This document shows positions 54,480-62,368 of a stretch of DNA of 64,000 nucleotides, piece by piece. A model generated the notes under the pieces. That model saw nothing but the letters and a program-made list of their open reading frames with translations. It was not told where the DNA came from and did no database searches. The DNA lies in NCBI RefSeq assembly GCF_033547075.1, contig NZ_CP137891.1, positions 1,054,001-1,118,000 of the forward strand, written 5' to 3'. Every line of letters starts with the position of its first letter. Within the stretch, counting starts at the first letter, position 1. A program made the translations under genes and the position numbers. Origin of the DNA: Flavobacterium ardleyense (GTDB taxonomy: Bacteria > Bacteroidota > Bacteroidia > Flavobacteriales > Flavobacteriaceae).

Positions 54480-55220
54480 TTGTTTGATAAAAATAATAAT
54501 ATCTATTCTGAAATTCTTGTCGCAAAGAATGAAAACCGTAAGTTATTGGCGGTATTATTGGATCCAGATAAGATTGAATTAGAATCGTTCGAATCTCAAG
54601 TTCAAAAGATTAAATCTTCGGCCGTTACTCACATTTTTATCGGCGGAAGTAGTATGCACAAATCGCAGATAGATCAAATAATTGCGCTTACGCGAAAAAG
54701 CCTCTCGCAACCCATCATTCTGTTTCCAGGAGATCCTTGTCAGATATCAGATAAAGCCGATGCAATATTATTTCTGTCACTTATTTCCGGTCGAAATCCA
54801 GATTTTCTAATTGGACATCAAGTAACGGCAATTTCGAAACTTGAAAATTCAGGGTTGGAAATTATTTCTACAGGATATTTGCTGATTGATGGCAGCAAGC
54901 AAACTGCGGTTGAAACGGTAAGCAATACGCTACCGATGGAGATTTCGAATCCAAATTTAATCGTACACACAGCGCAAGCCGGCGTTCTATTAGGGAATAA
55001 ATTAATTTATCTGGAAGCTGGAAGCGGCGCGAATTCTTATGTTCCAGCACCAATCGTTTCAAATGTTTCCAGTAAAATTCCAGTTCCGTTAATCGTGGGC
55101 GGCGGAATAAAATCTCACCAAGATATTTTTAAAATTTATCAAGCTGGAGCAGATCTGATCGTGATTGGAACTGCTTTTGAAAATAACCCAAACTTTTTTG
55201 ATGGTTTAATACTACTATAA
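54480..55220 (+). CDS. Geranylgeranylglyceryl/heptaprenylglyceryl phosphate synthase (TTG start)
   Basis: This 246-residue TIM-barrel protein has LAVLLDPDKIE near the start, IFIGGSSMHKSQID, and the phosphate site GGGIKSHQDIF with ADLIVIGTAFE. It couples a polyprenyl diphosphate to glycerol-1-phosphate; in Bacteroidetes the lipid role is still being worked out. No ATG lies between the upstream stop (12 nt away) and the conserved region; TTG at 54480 is the only initiation codon that fits the family length. It is the second gene of the run. Confidence 0.88.
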   Translation: MFDKNNNIYSEILVAKNENRKLLAVLLDPDKIELESFESQVQKIKSSAVTHIFIGGSSMHKSQIDQIIALTRKSLSQPIILFPGDPCQISDKADAILFLSLISGRNPDFLIGHQVTAISKLENSGLEIISTGYLLIDGSKQTAVETVSNTLPMEISNPNLIVHTAQAGVLLGNKLIYLEAGSGANSYVPAPIVSNVSSKIPVPLIVGGGIKSHQDIFKIYQAGADLIVIGTAFENNPNFFDGLILL

Positions 55221-55223
55221 ATA

Positions 55224-55856
55224 ATGAATTTAATTGAATTTTTTACCGATGCTTACAAAGACACATCTTGGTTTGTAATTTCTTTGGAAATGCTTGCCTT
55301 TGTTTTTGGAATCGCAAGCGTTTATTATGCCAAAAAAGAAAATATTCTCGTATATCCAACTGGACTAGTAGCAACTTGTATCACCGTTTTCTTACTTTAT
55401 CGAGCAGGTTACTTTGGCGATATGGTGGTCAACTTCTATTATTCTGTAATGAGCATTTACGGATGGTATATTTGGTCTCGACCAACAGTTGATAACGGCA
55501 TTCTACCCATATCGCGAACTACCAAAAGAGAAAAATTAATCGGCTTAATGCTATTTATTGTGACTATTGTTGTTATTTTTGTCGTTTACCGCATTTTTGC
55601 GCAAGCGATTGAAGTTGAGAATTATATTGATGTTTTTACATCTGGAATCTTTTTCACGGCAATGTACTTTATGGCGCTGAAAAAGATTGAAAACTGGACA
55701 CTTTGGATTGTAGCAGATATTATCAGTATTCCGCTTTATGCTTATAGAGGACTTGGAATTCTGTCGCTACAATTTTTGATTTTTACAATTATGGCCGTTC
55801 AGGCTTATATAGAATGGAAGAAAACACTAGATATGCCGAAAATGGCAACGAAATAA
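55224..55856 (+). CDS. Pnu-family vitamin transporter (PnuC/PnuT)
   Basis: This 210-residue protein has seven membrane helices and the Pnu signature: VYYAKKENILVYPTGLVAT, VNFYYSVMSIYGWYIW (WxxW-type motif), and LWIVADIISIPLYAYRGL. PnuC imports nicotinamide riboside and PnuT imports thiamine; the fold alone cannot tell them apart. A TPP riboswitch-controlled receptor lies 2.6 kb downstream, which favours thiamine, but the riboswitch does not precede this gene. It is 3 nt after the GGGP synthase gene and 2 nt before the DUF4301 gene. Confidence 0.9.
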   Translation: MNLIEFFTDAYKDTSWFVISLEMLAFVFGIASVYYAKKENILVYPTGLVATCITVFLLYRAGYFGDMVVNFYYSVMSIYGWYIWSRPTVDNGILPISRTTKREKLIGLMLFIVTIVVIFVVYRIFAQAIEVENYIDVFTSGIFFTAMYFMALKKIENWTLWIVADIISIPLYAYRGLGILSLQFLIFTIMAVQAYIEWKKTLDMPKMATK

Positions 55857-55858
55857 TT

Positions 55859-57430
55859 ATGGCTTTCGCCAAAAGAAAACAGCTTTTCTCTAAAGAGGAT
55901 ATTGCTTTTATTGAAAATCACGGACTTTCTGTCGAAGAAATAAACCGTCAGCTACATATTTTTCAGAATAACGATTCTACCATAAAGTTGTCAAGAGCAG
56001 CGCAGCTTTCTGATGGTATCTTGTCATTAAATGCGGAGAAATCTGAACAATATATCAATCTTTTCGAAGATAAAAAAGCAGATCTTCAATTGATGAAATT
56101 TGTCCCGGCTTCTGGAGCCGCGACGAGAATGTTTCAGTTTCTATCAGAATTTCTGAATGATTTTGATCCTTCCAATGATACAATTACTGCGTATTGCAAT
56201 CGAACGAAAGATAAAAATCTTTCAATTTTCTTGGCTGGAATAGAGAAATTCCCGTTTTACCAAAATGTGATTCAGAAATTTCAAGAGCATAATTCCGAAT
56301 ATTTATTGCTTTCCGAAGACGAACAATTTTATCAACTAATTCGTTTTCTTTTTGAAAATGAACATTTTAATTTTTCGGCAAAGCCAAAAGCAGTATTACC
56401 TTTTCACATAAAAGATCATAAAATTCAGACTCCGGTCGAAGTTCATTTGCACGAAGCTGCTGCTTACAGCGTAGGAAACGGCGAAAGTGCGGAGGTGCAT
56501 TTCACAATTTCAGAAGAACATACTTTGTTGTTTGAAGAAATTTTGCACCACAATAAATCGGCAATTGAGAAAGAACATTCTATCCAAATCAATACGAGTT
56601 TCAGTTATCAAAAAAGAAAAACTGATACGATTGCAGTAGATAAATATAACCAACCTATCCGCTGTGAGCAAGGAAAACTCGTCTTCAGACCAGGAGGACA
56701 CGGAGCGTTAATCGAAAATCTAAACGATCTTTCGGCAGATCTTATTTTTATAAAAAATATTGATAATGTCCGAAATAATAAGCACAAGATTATTTCGAAA
56801 TACAAGAAAGTTTTAGCGGGAATTTTACTCGAATGGCAAACTAGAATTTTTACTATTCTAAATGCAATCGAAAATAAAAACTTATCAAATTCTCAACTCG
56901 AAGCAGCTATTTTGATGCTAGAAACCGAATTAAAAATCGAACTTCCTGCAGATTTCAGATCATGGAAACCAGAAGTTCAAAATGATTTTTTGGTTGAAGT
57001 TTTAAATAGACCTTTGCGTGTTTGCGGAATGGTAAAAAACGAAGGTGAAGCTGGCGGCGGTCCGTTTTGGGTTCAAAATCCTGATGGAACAACTTCTCTT
57101 CAAATTGTGGAGATGGCGCAAGTGAATATGCATAACAGCCGTCAAGCGAAAATCTTGTCAAAATCCACTCACTTCAATCCAGTTGATATTGTCTGTGCGA
57201 CAAAAGATTTTAAAGGAAATAAATTTGATTTGCTATCTTTCGTAGATCATAATACAGGCTTTATTGTCGAAAAGTCTAAGAAAGGGAAACCAATCAGATC
57301 GTACGAACATCCAGGATTGTGGAATGGTGCGATGGCAAAATGGATTAGCATTTTTGTTGAAGTTCCAATCGAAACATTTTCGCCGGTAAAAACGGTAAAC
57401 GACTTACTAAAACCGGCACATCAGCAATAA
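55859..57430 (+). CDS. DUF4301 family protein
   Basis: This 523-residue protein begins at MAFAKRKQLFSKEDIAFIENHG, 15 codons inside the longest frame. Family blocks include DLQLMKFVPASGAATRMF, KAVLPFHI, PVEVHLHEAAAYSVG and LRVCGMVKNEGEAGGGPFWV, then TGFIVEKSKKGKPIRSYEHPGLWNGAMA near the end. The Gly-rich and GEAGGGPFW regions resemble a nucleotide- or sugar-nucleotide-binding fold (nucleotidyltransferase-like), but the reaction is unknown. It is the fourth gene of the run and has a 1-nt gap to arfB. Confidence 0.9.
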   Translation: MAFAKRKQLFSKEDIAFIENHGLSVEEINRQLHIFQNNDSTIKLSRAAQLSDGILSLNAEKSEQYINLFEDKKADLQLMKFVPASGAATRMFQFLSEFLNDFDPSNDTITAYCNRTKDKNLSIFLAGIEKFPFYQNVIQKFQEHNSEYLLLSEDEQFYQLIRFLFENEHFNFSAKPKAVLPFHIKDHKIQTPVEVHLHEAAAYSVGNGESAEVHFTISEEHTLLFEEILHHNKSAIEKEHSIQINTSFSYQKRKTDTIAVDKYNQPIRCEQGKLVFRPGGHGALIENLNDLSADLIFIKNIDNVRNNKHKIISKYKKVLAGILLEWQTRIFTILNAIENKNLSNSQLEAAILMLETELKIELPADFRSWKPEVQNDFLVEVLNRPLRVCGMVKNEGEAGGGPFWVQNPDGTTSLQIVEMAQVNMHNSRQAKILSKSTHFNPVDIVCATKDFKGNKFDLLSFVDHNTGFIVEKSKKGKPIRSYEHPGLWNGAMAKWISIFVEVPIETFSPVKTVNDLLKPAHQQ

Positions 57431-57431
57431 A

Positions 57432-57839
57432 ATGGATGCAGAAAAATTACTTTCCGAATTAAAATTCAAAGCCGTTCGCAGTAGTGGAGCGGGAGGACAG
57501 AACGTGAATAAAGTTTCGTCCAAAGTTGTCTTGTCTTTTGATCTGCAAGCTTCCGAAGGTTTAAATGAAGAAGAAAAGTTTAGAGTTTCCGAAAAAATCA
57601 GCAGTCGATTGACCACCGAAGGAATTTTAAACCTTAATTGTGATGAGGACAGAAGCCAATTTAGAAATAAAGAATTAGTTCAGAAGAGATTTTTAAAAAT
57701 TCTTCAAGATGCTTTGGCTGTTGCCAAAATCAGAAAAGCCACCCGAATTCCCAAGTCGGCAGTACGCAAACGATTAAAGTTGAAATCCAGCCGCGCCGAA
57801 ATCAAAAAAGGCAGAAAAAGACCGGGATTGGATGACTAA
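57432..57839 (+). CDS. arfB: Alternative ribosome-rescue factor ArfB (peptidyl-tRNA hydrolase domain)
   Basis: This 135-residue protein has the GGQ motif in SSGAGGQNVNKVSSKVVLSFDL (release-factor class I signature), and the C-terminal basic tail that enters the empty mRNA channel (RIPKSAVRKRLKLKSSRAEIKKGRKR). It hydrolyses peptidyl-tRNA on stalled ribosomes. It is the last gene of the PPTase-GGGPS-pnu-DUF4301-arfB run. Confidence 0.93.
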   Translation: MDAEKLLSELKFKAVRSSGAGGQNVNKVSSKVVLSFDLQASEGLNEEEKFRVSEKISSRLTTEGILNLNCDEDRSQFRNKELVQKRFLKILQDALAVAKIRKATRIPKSAVRKRLKLKSSRAEIKKGRKRPGLDD

Positions 57840-58273
57840 AATACGATTGAATATTTTGTAAATTTTTTGACCCCAGCGGGGTCACATATTTATAGAAAAA
57901 ATTTACGCAGCAATATCACGACCCCAACGGGGTCGAATGTAAGTTCTCCCATATAATATTTCCAAATTATAAATATTTGGTGACGTAAAAGGTCCGACCC
58001 CTACAGGGTCGTGTGCTACATTGACTATGATTTTCTATAAACATTTAATCCCTACGGGATCACCTTGGCGATTTGATTTTTATGTTATGTGAACGAACGG
58101 ATTTAGTTATCAATAATTTTTTCACCCCATCGGGGTCTCATTTTTATAGAAAAAATCTGCGCCACACCATGACGAACCCCAGCGGGGTCGAATGTAAAAA
58201 TGTCGCATCAATTTTCAGTAAGCACATTCTTACATCACCTCAAAAAACAATTTCGAAATAATAAAATTTTCTA
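57840..58273. other. Non-coding gap filled with GACCCC hairpin repeats
   Basis: The gap from arfB to the TonB receptor gene measures about 690 bases. The left part (57866-58197) is the GACCCC hairpin repeat cluster, and the right part is the promoter and TPP riboswitch at 58274-58396. A 62-codon and a 95-codon frame here are spurious. Confidence 0.6.
57866..58197. repeat. Cluster of six short GACCCC/GGGGTC hairpins with a duplicated 77-bp unit
   Basis: Six hairpins of the form ACCCC-NNC-GGGGT are at 57869-57883, 57919-57935, 57995-58011, 58048-58060, 58123-58137 and 58173-58190. The first and second, and the fifth and sixth, are paired in the same larger unit (57866-57942 and 58120-58197): hairpin, TTTATAGAAAAAAT spacer, hairpin, then CGAATGTAA. 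This indicates a duplication of a two-hairpin element. Such repeats are frequent in Bacteroidetes intergenic DNA. Confidence 0.75.
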
Positions 58274-58304
58274 TTTGCTTCATTACTTTTTTGCTGTACT
58301 TTTG
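58274..58304 (+). promoter_or_regulatory. Promoter of the TPP-riboswitch leader
   Basis: TTTG at 58274-58277, a 19-nt spacer and TACTTTTG at 58297-58304 match the Bacteroidetes consensus. The start would be at about 58311, the first base of the riboswitch. Confidence 0.7.
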
Positions 58305-58310
58305 CGGCGT

Positions 58311-58396
58311 CTCAAAGGGGTGCCTAAATTTTGCGTAAGCAGAGTAGAAGCTGAGATTATACCCAACGAACCTGGGCAGGTAATGCTGCCAAGGGA
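58311..58396 (+). promoter_or_regulatory. TPP riboswitch (THI element)
   Basis: The aptamer shows AAAGGGGTGCC at the 5' side, then GCTGAGATTATACCC, and GAACCTGGGCAGGTAATGC with AAGGGAA at the 3' side. These are the diagnostic conserved boxes of the thiamine-pyrophosphate riboswitch (GGGGTGC, CTGAGA, ACCC, GAACCTG and AGGGA). It sits at the transcript start, about 130 nt before the receptor start codon, so high TPP should lower expression of the TonB receptor. Confidence 0.92.
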
Positions 58397-58528
58397 ACCA
58401 AAAAGTTCTGAAAGGAATTTGCGATGTTACGAACAGCATCAAAAATTAAAAAAAGAACTTTTGAAAACAATCAATTATATTTTTTAAAAAAAGAATAATT
58501 GCCCCTTTTATTCGTAACTATTTTGCGG

Positions 58529-60712
58529 ATGAAAACACTTTTCAAAATTAGCAGCGTCGTTCTTGTCGCTCTTCTTTCGGCGAAAGCCTACTCTCAAGAA
58601 TCAGTCAAAGACACCATCAAGCAGAAACCAGAACTTCTAGACGAAGTAATTGTTTCGGCAGTTCGTGTTACCGACAAAACGCCCGTAACCTTTAGCAATA
58701 TCACCAAGGAAGAGCTGGAATCTCGCAATCTTGGACAGGATATTCCTATACTTTTAAACTTTATGCCTTCGGTAGTAACGACTTCAGATGCTGGAGCGGG
58801 AATTGGCTATACGGGAATTCGGGTGCGCGGATCTGATGCAACGCGTGTGAATGTTACGATAAACGGAATTCCCTATAATGACTCGGAATCACACGGATCT
58901 TTTTGGGTGAATATGCCCGACTTTACTTCTTCGGTAGAAAGTTTGCAATTGCAGCGTGGCGTTGGAACATCGACCAATGGTAGTGGTGCTTTTGGCGCAA
59001 GCCTAAACCTTCTCACTGATGCTTATTCAGAAAAGTCAAGCGCAGAGATTTCGAATTCGTTTGGAAGTTTTAATACCAGAAAACATACGGTGAAATTCAG
59101 CACTGGCTTGATGAATGATCATTTTGAACTTGCGGGAAGAGTTTCGAATATTGCTTCGGACGGATTTATAGACCGGGCAACTTCTGAACTTAAATCATAT
59201 TTCTTACAGGGAACTTTTGTGAAAAATACAACCTTGATTAAAGCACTAGTTTTTGGTGGTGCAGAACGTACTTATCAAGCGTGGAATGGTCTCGAAGATC
59301 CAGAAAAGTTAAAAAACGACCGTACGTACAATACTTCAGGCGAATATATTGATGATAATAATGTGCTACGTTTTTATGACAATGAAACCGATAATTACAA
59401 TCAAGATCATTTTCAGTTGCATTGGAGTGAAGCTTTATCAGATTACTGGACTACAAATGTCGCTTTGCATTATACAATGGGAAAAGGATATTATGAGAAT
59501 TATAAGCAGAATCAGAAACTTTCAAATTATAACTTAAGCCCAGCAATTGTTGACGGTGTCGAAATTAAAAAGACCGATTTAATAAGACGAAAGTGGCTTG
59601 ATAATGACTTTTACGGGACTACTTTTTCTGCCAATTATGCCAAAGAAAATCTGGAAGTAATTATTGGAGGAGGTTACAATAGATATGAAGGAAAGCATTC
59701 TGGAAATGTACTTTGGACAAGAGATGTTGTACTGCCAACTTACAACTATCAGTTTTACGAGGATTTTGCCAACAAAGAAGATCTAAATGTTTTTGCAAAA
59801 GTGGATTATGCGCTGAATGCAAAATGGCGTTTGTACGGAGATTTGCAATATAGAAGAGCACATTATTCGGCTGACGGAGACGACACGGGAATTGTTGATG
59901 ATACTTTTGATTTCTTTAATCCAAAAGCTGGAATTACCTATTTGCCAACTAACAAAAGCAGTATTTATTTATCCTACGCAAGAGCAAACCGTGAGCCTAA
60001 TCGAAATGATTATGAAGATGGAAGTCCGCGTCCAGAAAAACTAAATGACTTTGAACTAGGATGGAGATACAAAGGTAGGGCGGCCAAAATTAATTTGAAT
60101 GCTTATTATATGAAGTACAAAGATCAGCTTGTACTTACGGGTGCGCTGAATGATGTGGGTGCGCCAGTGCGTGAAAATAGTGGTGATAGTTATAGAATGG
60201 GAATAGAAGCAGAGGCGGTTTTAAAGATTAGTGATTATTTTTATGTACGTCCAAATGTAACTGTGAGTTTGAATAAAAACGAAGATTTTGTTTTTGTGAG
60301 AGATGGTGTTTTGCAGGAGTTAGGAAATACAAATATTGCCTTTTCTCCAAATGTGATTGCGGGAAATGCAATTACGTTTATGCCAACAAAGAATCTGAAT
60401 TTAAGTCTGCTTTCCAAATTTGTTGGAAGTCAATATATGGGGAATATTGACAGCGAGCAGTCGAAATTAGATGCTTACGCGGTGAGTGATGTTTCCATCA
60501 GCTACACTTACAGCCCAAAATCAATTTTTAAATCGATCGTATTTAATGCGTTGGTTAATAATGTATTTGATTATCAATACGAATCCAACGGCTATTTCTT
60601 TACTTTTGATGATGATTATTCTCAACCAAATGTTGTTACTACCATTGAAGGTGCTGGATATTATCCACAAGCAGGAATCAACTTTCTGGTAGGAGTTACT
60701 TTAAAGTTTTAA
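58529..60712 (+). CDS. TonB-dependent receptor under TPP control (probable thiamine uptake)
   Basis: This 727-residue outer-membrane receptor starts at MKTLFKISSVVLVALLSAKAYSQ, ten codons inside the longest frame. The TonB-box-like start is near LLDEVIVSAVRVTDK, followed by the plug domain (IPILLNFMPSVVTTSDAGAGIGYTG, GIRVRGSDATRVNVTINGIPYND, SVESLQLQRGVGTSTNGSGAFGAS). The barrel ends INFLVGVTLKF. The TPP riboswitch just upstream makes thiamine or a precursor the likely substrate, as for the thiamine receptors of Bacteroides (Omr1/thi-regulated). It has its own terminator. Confidence 0.92.
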   Translation: MKTLFKISSVVLVALLSAKAYSQESVKDTIKQKPELLDEVIVSAVRVTDKTPVTFSNITKEELESRNLGQDIPILLNFMPSVVTTSDAGAGIGYTGIRVRGSDATRVNVTINGIPYNDSESHGSFWVNMPDFTSSVESLQLQRGVGTSTNGSGAFGASLNLLTDAYSEKSSAEISNSFGSFNTRKHTVKFSTGLMNDHFELAGRVSNIASDGFIDRATSELKSYFLQGTFVKNTTLIKALVFGGAERTYQAWNGLEDPEKLKNDRTYNTSGEYIDDNNVLRFYDNETDNYNQDHFQLHWSEALSDYWTTNVALHYTMGKGYYENYKQNQKLSNYNLSPAIVDGVEIKKTDLIRRKWLDNDFYGTTFSANYAKENLEVIIGGGYNRYEGKHSGNVLWTRDVVLPTYNYQFYEDFANKEDLNVFAKVDYALNAKWRLYGDLQYRRAHYSADGDDTGIVDDTFDFFNPKAGITYLPTNKSSIYLSYARANREPNRNDYEDGSPRPEKLNDFELGWRYKGRAAKINLNAYYMKYKDQLVLTGALNDVGAPVRENSGDSYRMGIEAEAVLKISDYFYVRPNVTVSLNKNEDFVFVRDGVLQELGNTNIAFSPNVIAGNAITFMPTKNLNLSLLSKFVGSQYMGNIDSEQSKLDAYAVSDVSISYTYSPKSIFKSIVFNALVNNVFDYQYESNGYFFTFDDDYSQPNVVTTIEGAGYYPQAGINFLVGVTLKF

Positions 60713-60747
60713 AGAGGTTTTAATTTTTGAGTTTTTATTTTAGTTAG

Positions 60748-60777
60748 AAAAGCCCGATAGAGATATCGGGCTTTTTG
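60748..60777 (+). terminator. Terminator of the TonB receptor
   Basis: AAAGCCCGATA and TATCGGGCTTT form an 11-bp hairpin with a short loop, ending in five T, 36 nt past the stop. Confidence 0.85.
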
Positions 60778-60845
60778 TTGTTATAAAAATTTGTCAATGT
60801 AAAATTAATAAGTGCTTAATGAATAGCCGTTGTACTGATTAGGTT

Positions 60846-61262
60846 TTAATTAAAAATATTCAAAACGTTTCCATTCTGAGTCACTCTGTACTGTTTCATT
60901 GGATATTCTTTGCCAGGACTCTGACCAGTAAATAAACTGTACTCAGCACCGTCGCAAGAGCACACAGCCATGATACCATTAATCAGCATGGTCGAGCAAT
61001 CGCTTATCGGTTGATTTGGACAAGCAGCATCAAATACTACATAGCCACTTCCAGTATTAAATATAATGACTCCTCTCGCTCCGGCGTTAGGATAGTAAAT
61101 CCCATTACTCGGATACTGCAACTGACTATATGAAGGCAGATTCATATTTATAGATTCAGAAAAACCATAGTTTGGGATGTAAGGATTTCTGTTGTTGAAA
61201 TTATCTTTTTCGCAGGCACTAATTAGGCAGATAGTGACAAATAAGAGAATAAATTTTTTCAT
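60846..61262 (-). CDS. Rieske-like lipoprotein lacking the His ligands
   Basis: This 138-residue lipoprotein has signal MKKFILLFVTICLISAC (Cys17). Residues about 60-138 have the Rieske fold pattern: VIIFNTGSGYVVFDAACPNQP, then VCSCDGAEYSLFTGQSPGKEYPMKQYRV. In a true Rieske cluster these would read CxH and CxxH; here the first His is Asn83 and the second is Asp104, while Cys81 and Cys101 remain. A [2Fe-2S] cluster is therefore unlikely; it may bind another metal or be structural. It is convergent with the receptor gene. Confidence 0.75.
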   Translation of the reverse strand: MKKFILLFVTICLISACEKDNFNNRNPYIPNYGFSESINMNLPSYSQLQYPSNGIYYPNAGARGVIIFNTGSGYVVFDAACPNQPISDCSTMLINGIMAVCSCDGAEYSLFTGQSPGKEYPMKQYRVTQNGNVLNIFN

Positions 61263-61416
61263 AGTTTTATATAGTGTTTTGAAACTTAAATTATTTAACT
61301 TTGGGGTACTTACAAAGAAGTAATAAACGGCAAAGTTAAAAAGAAAGTATACCTTTGCAACTAAGAAATCCCCTCGAAAATGGGATTTTTTTCTATTTTA
61401 TATAAATAATAAATTT

Positions 61417-61893
61417 ATGAGTACGATATCTTATTATACCGCAGATGGTCTAAAAAAACTACGTGAAGAGTTAGATCATTTAAAAAGTGTGATGCGTCCA
61501 AAAGCGTCACAAGACATTGCAGATGCACGTGACAAAGGCGATCTTTCTGAGAATGCAGAATATGATGCAGCCAAAGAAGCGCAAGGATTATTAGAAATGA
61601 AAATTTCTAAACTTGAGGAGATAAATGCAAACGCACGTCTTATTGATGAGTCACAACTTGACACTACAAAAGTGTTAGTATTATCTAATGTAAAAATTAG
61701 AAATCAAGCCAACAAAATGGAGATGAAATATACGCTTGTGGCAGAAAGTGAAGCGGATCTTAAAACAGGGAAAATCTCGGTAACTTCTCCAATCGGGAAA
61801 GGCTTGCTTGGGAAATCTGTTGGAGATATTGCCGAAATTACTGTTCCAAACGGAATTTTGAAATTCGAAATTATCGAAATCACCAGAGACTAA
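61417..61893 (+). CDS. greA: Transcription elongation factor GreA
   Basis: This 158-residue protein has the N-terminal coiled coil (YYTADGLKKLREELDHLKSVMRPK, DARDKGDLSENAEYDAAKEAQGLLE with the acidic tip near D/E residues) and a C-terminal FKBP-like domain (TGKISVTSPIGKGLLGKSVGDIAEITVP). It rescues backtracked RNA polymerase by cleaving the transcript. A TACCTTTG -7 element lies at 61350-61357. It is 27 nt upstream of the HIT gene. Confidence 0.96.
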   Translation: MSTISYYTADGLKKLREELDHLKSVMRPKASQDIADARDKGDLSENAEYDAAKEAQGLLEMKISKLEEINANARLIDESQLDTTKVLVLSNVKIRNQANKMEMKYTLVAESEADLKTGKISVTSPIGKGLLGKSVGDIAEITVPNGILKFEIIEITRD

Positions 61894-61920
61894 ATTTATA
61901 ATCATTAAATTTTTCGTATT

Positions 61921-62310
61921 ATGGCATCTGTCTTTACCAAAATAATCAACGGCGAAATTCCCGCTTACAAAGTTGCAGAAACGGCAAAATTCTTAGCTTT
62001 TCTGGATGTAAATCCAAATGCTAAAGGACATACATTATGTATTCCGAAGCAGGAGATTGATAAGATTTTTGACATGGACGAAGATCTTTATCTTGAATTG
62101 ATGCAGTTTTCACGTAAAGTTGCAATCGCGTTGGGAAAATCAATTGATTGCAAAAGAGTAGGAATGGCGGTTGTGGGTCTTGAAGTGCCTCATACGCACG
62201 TGCATTTGATTCCGTTGAACAATATGGATGAAATGCGTTTTGAAAAGAAAGTAAAACTTGAAGCAGATGAATTTAAAGCAATCGCAGCGAAGATTGCTTC
62301 GAATATGTAA
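61921..62310 (+). CDS. HIT family protein (Hint-like)
   Basis: This 129-residue protein has the start FTKIINGEIPAYKVAE and the histidine triad HTHVHLIPL (His91, His93, His95), with His93 or His95 the nucleophile by family homology. It hydrolyses nucleoside phosphoramidates or related substrates. It follows greA by 27 nt as a second cistron and ends at a terminator shared with the histidine-kinase gene. Confidence 0.93.
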   Translation: MASVFTKIINGEIPAYKVAETAKFLAFLDVNPNAKGHTLCIPKQEIDKIFDMDEDLYLELMQFSRKVAIALGKSIDCKRVGMAVVGLEVPHTHVHLIPLNNMDEMRFEKKVKLEADEFKAIAAKIASNM

Positions 62311-62330
62311 TCTGAGATCTATAAAAATTA

Positions 62331-62368
62331 AAAACCTGCAATTGCACAAAGCGATCGCAGGTTTTTTT
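62331..62368. terminator. Terminator between the HIT gene and the histidine kinase
   Basis: AAAACCTGC and GCAGGTTTT arms with a loop of about 18 nt that has some inner pairing, T- and A-runs on both sides. Both convergent genes can use it. Confidence 0.75.

Noticed and set aside
58200..58487. 95-codon frame on the plus strand
   Set aside because: It overlaps the promoter and the TPP riboswitch, whose conserved boxes explain the sequence.
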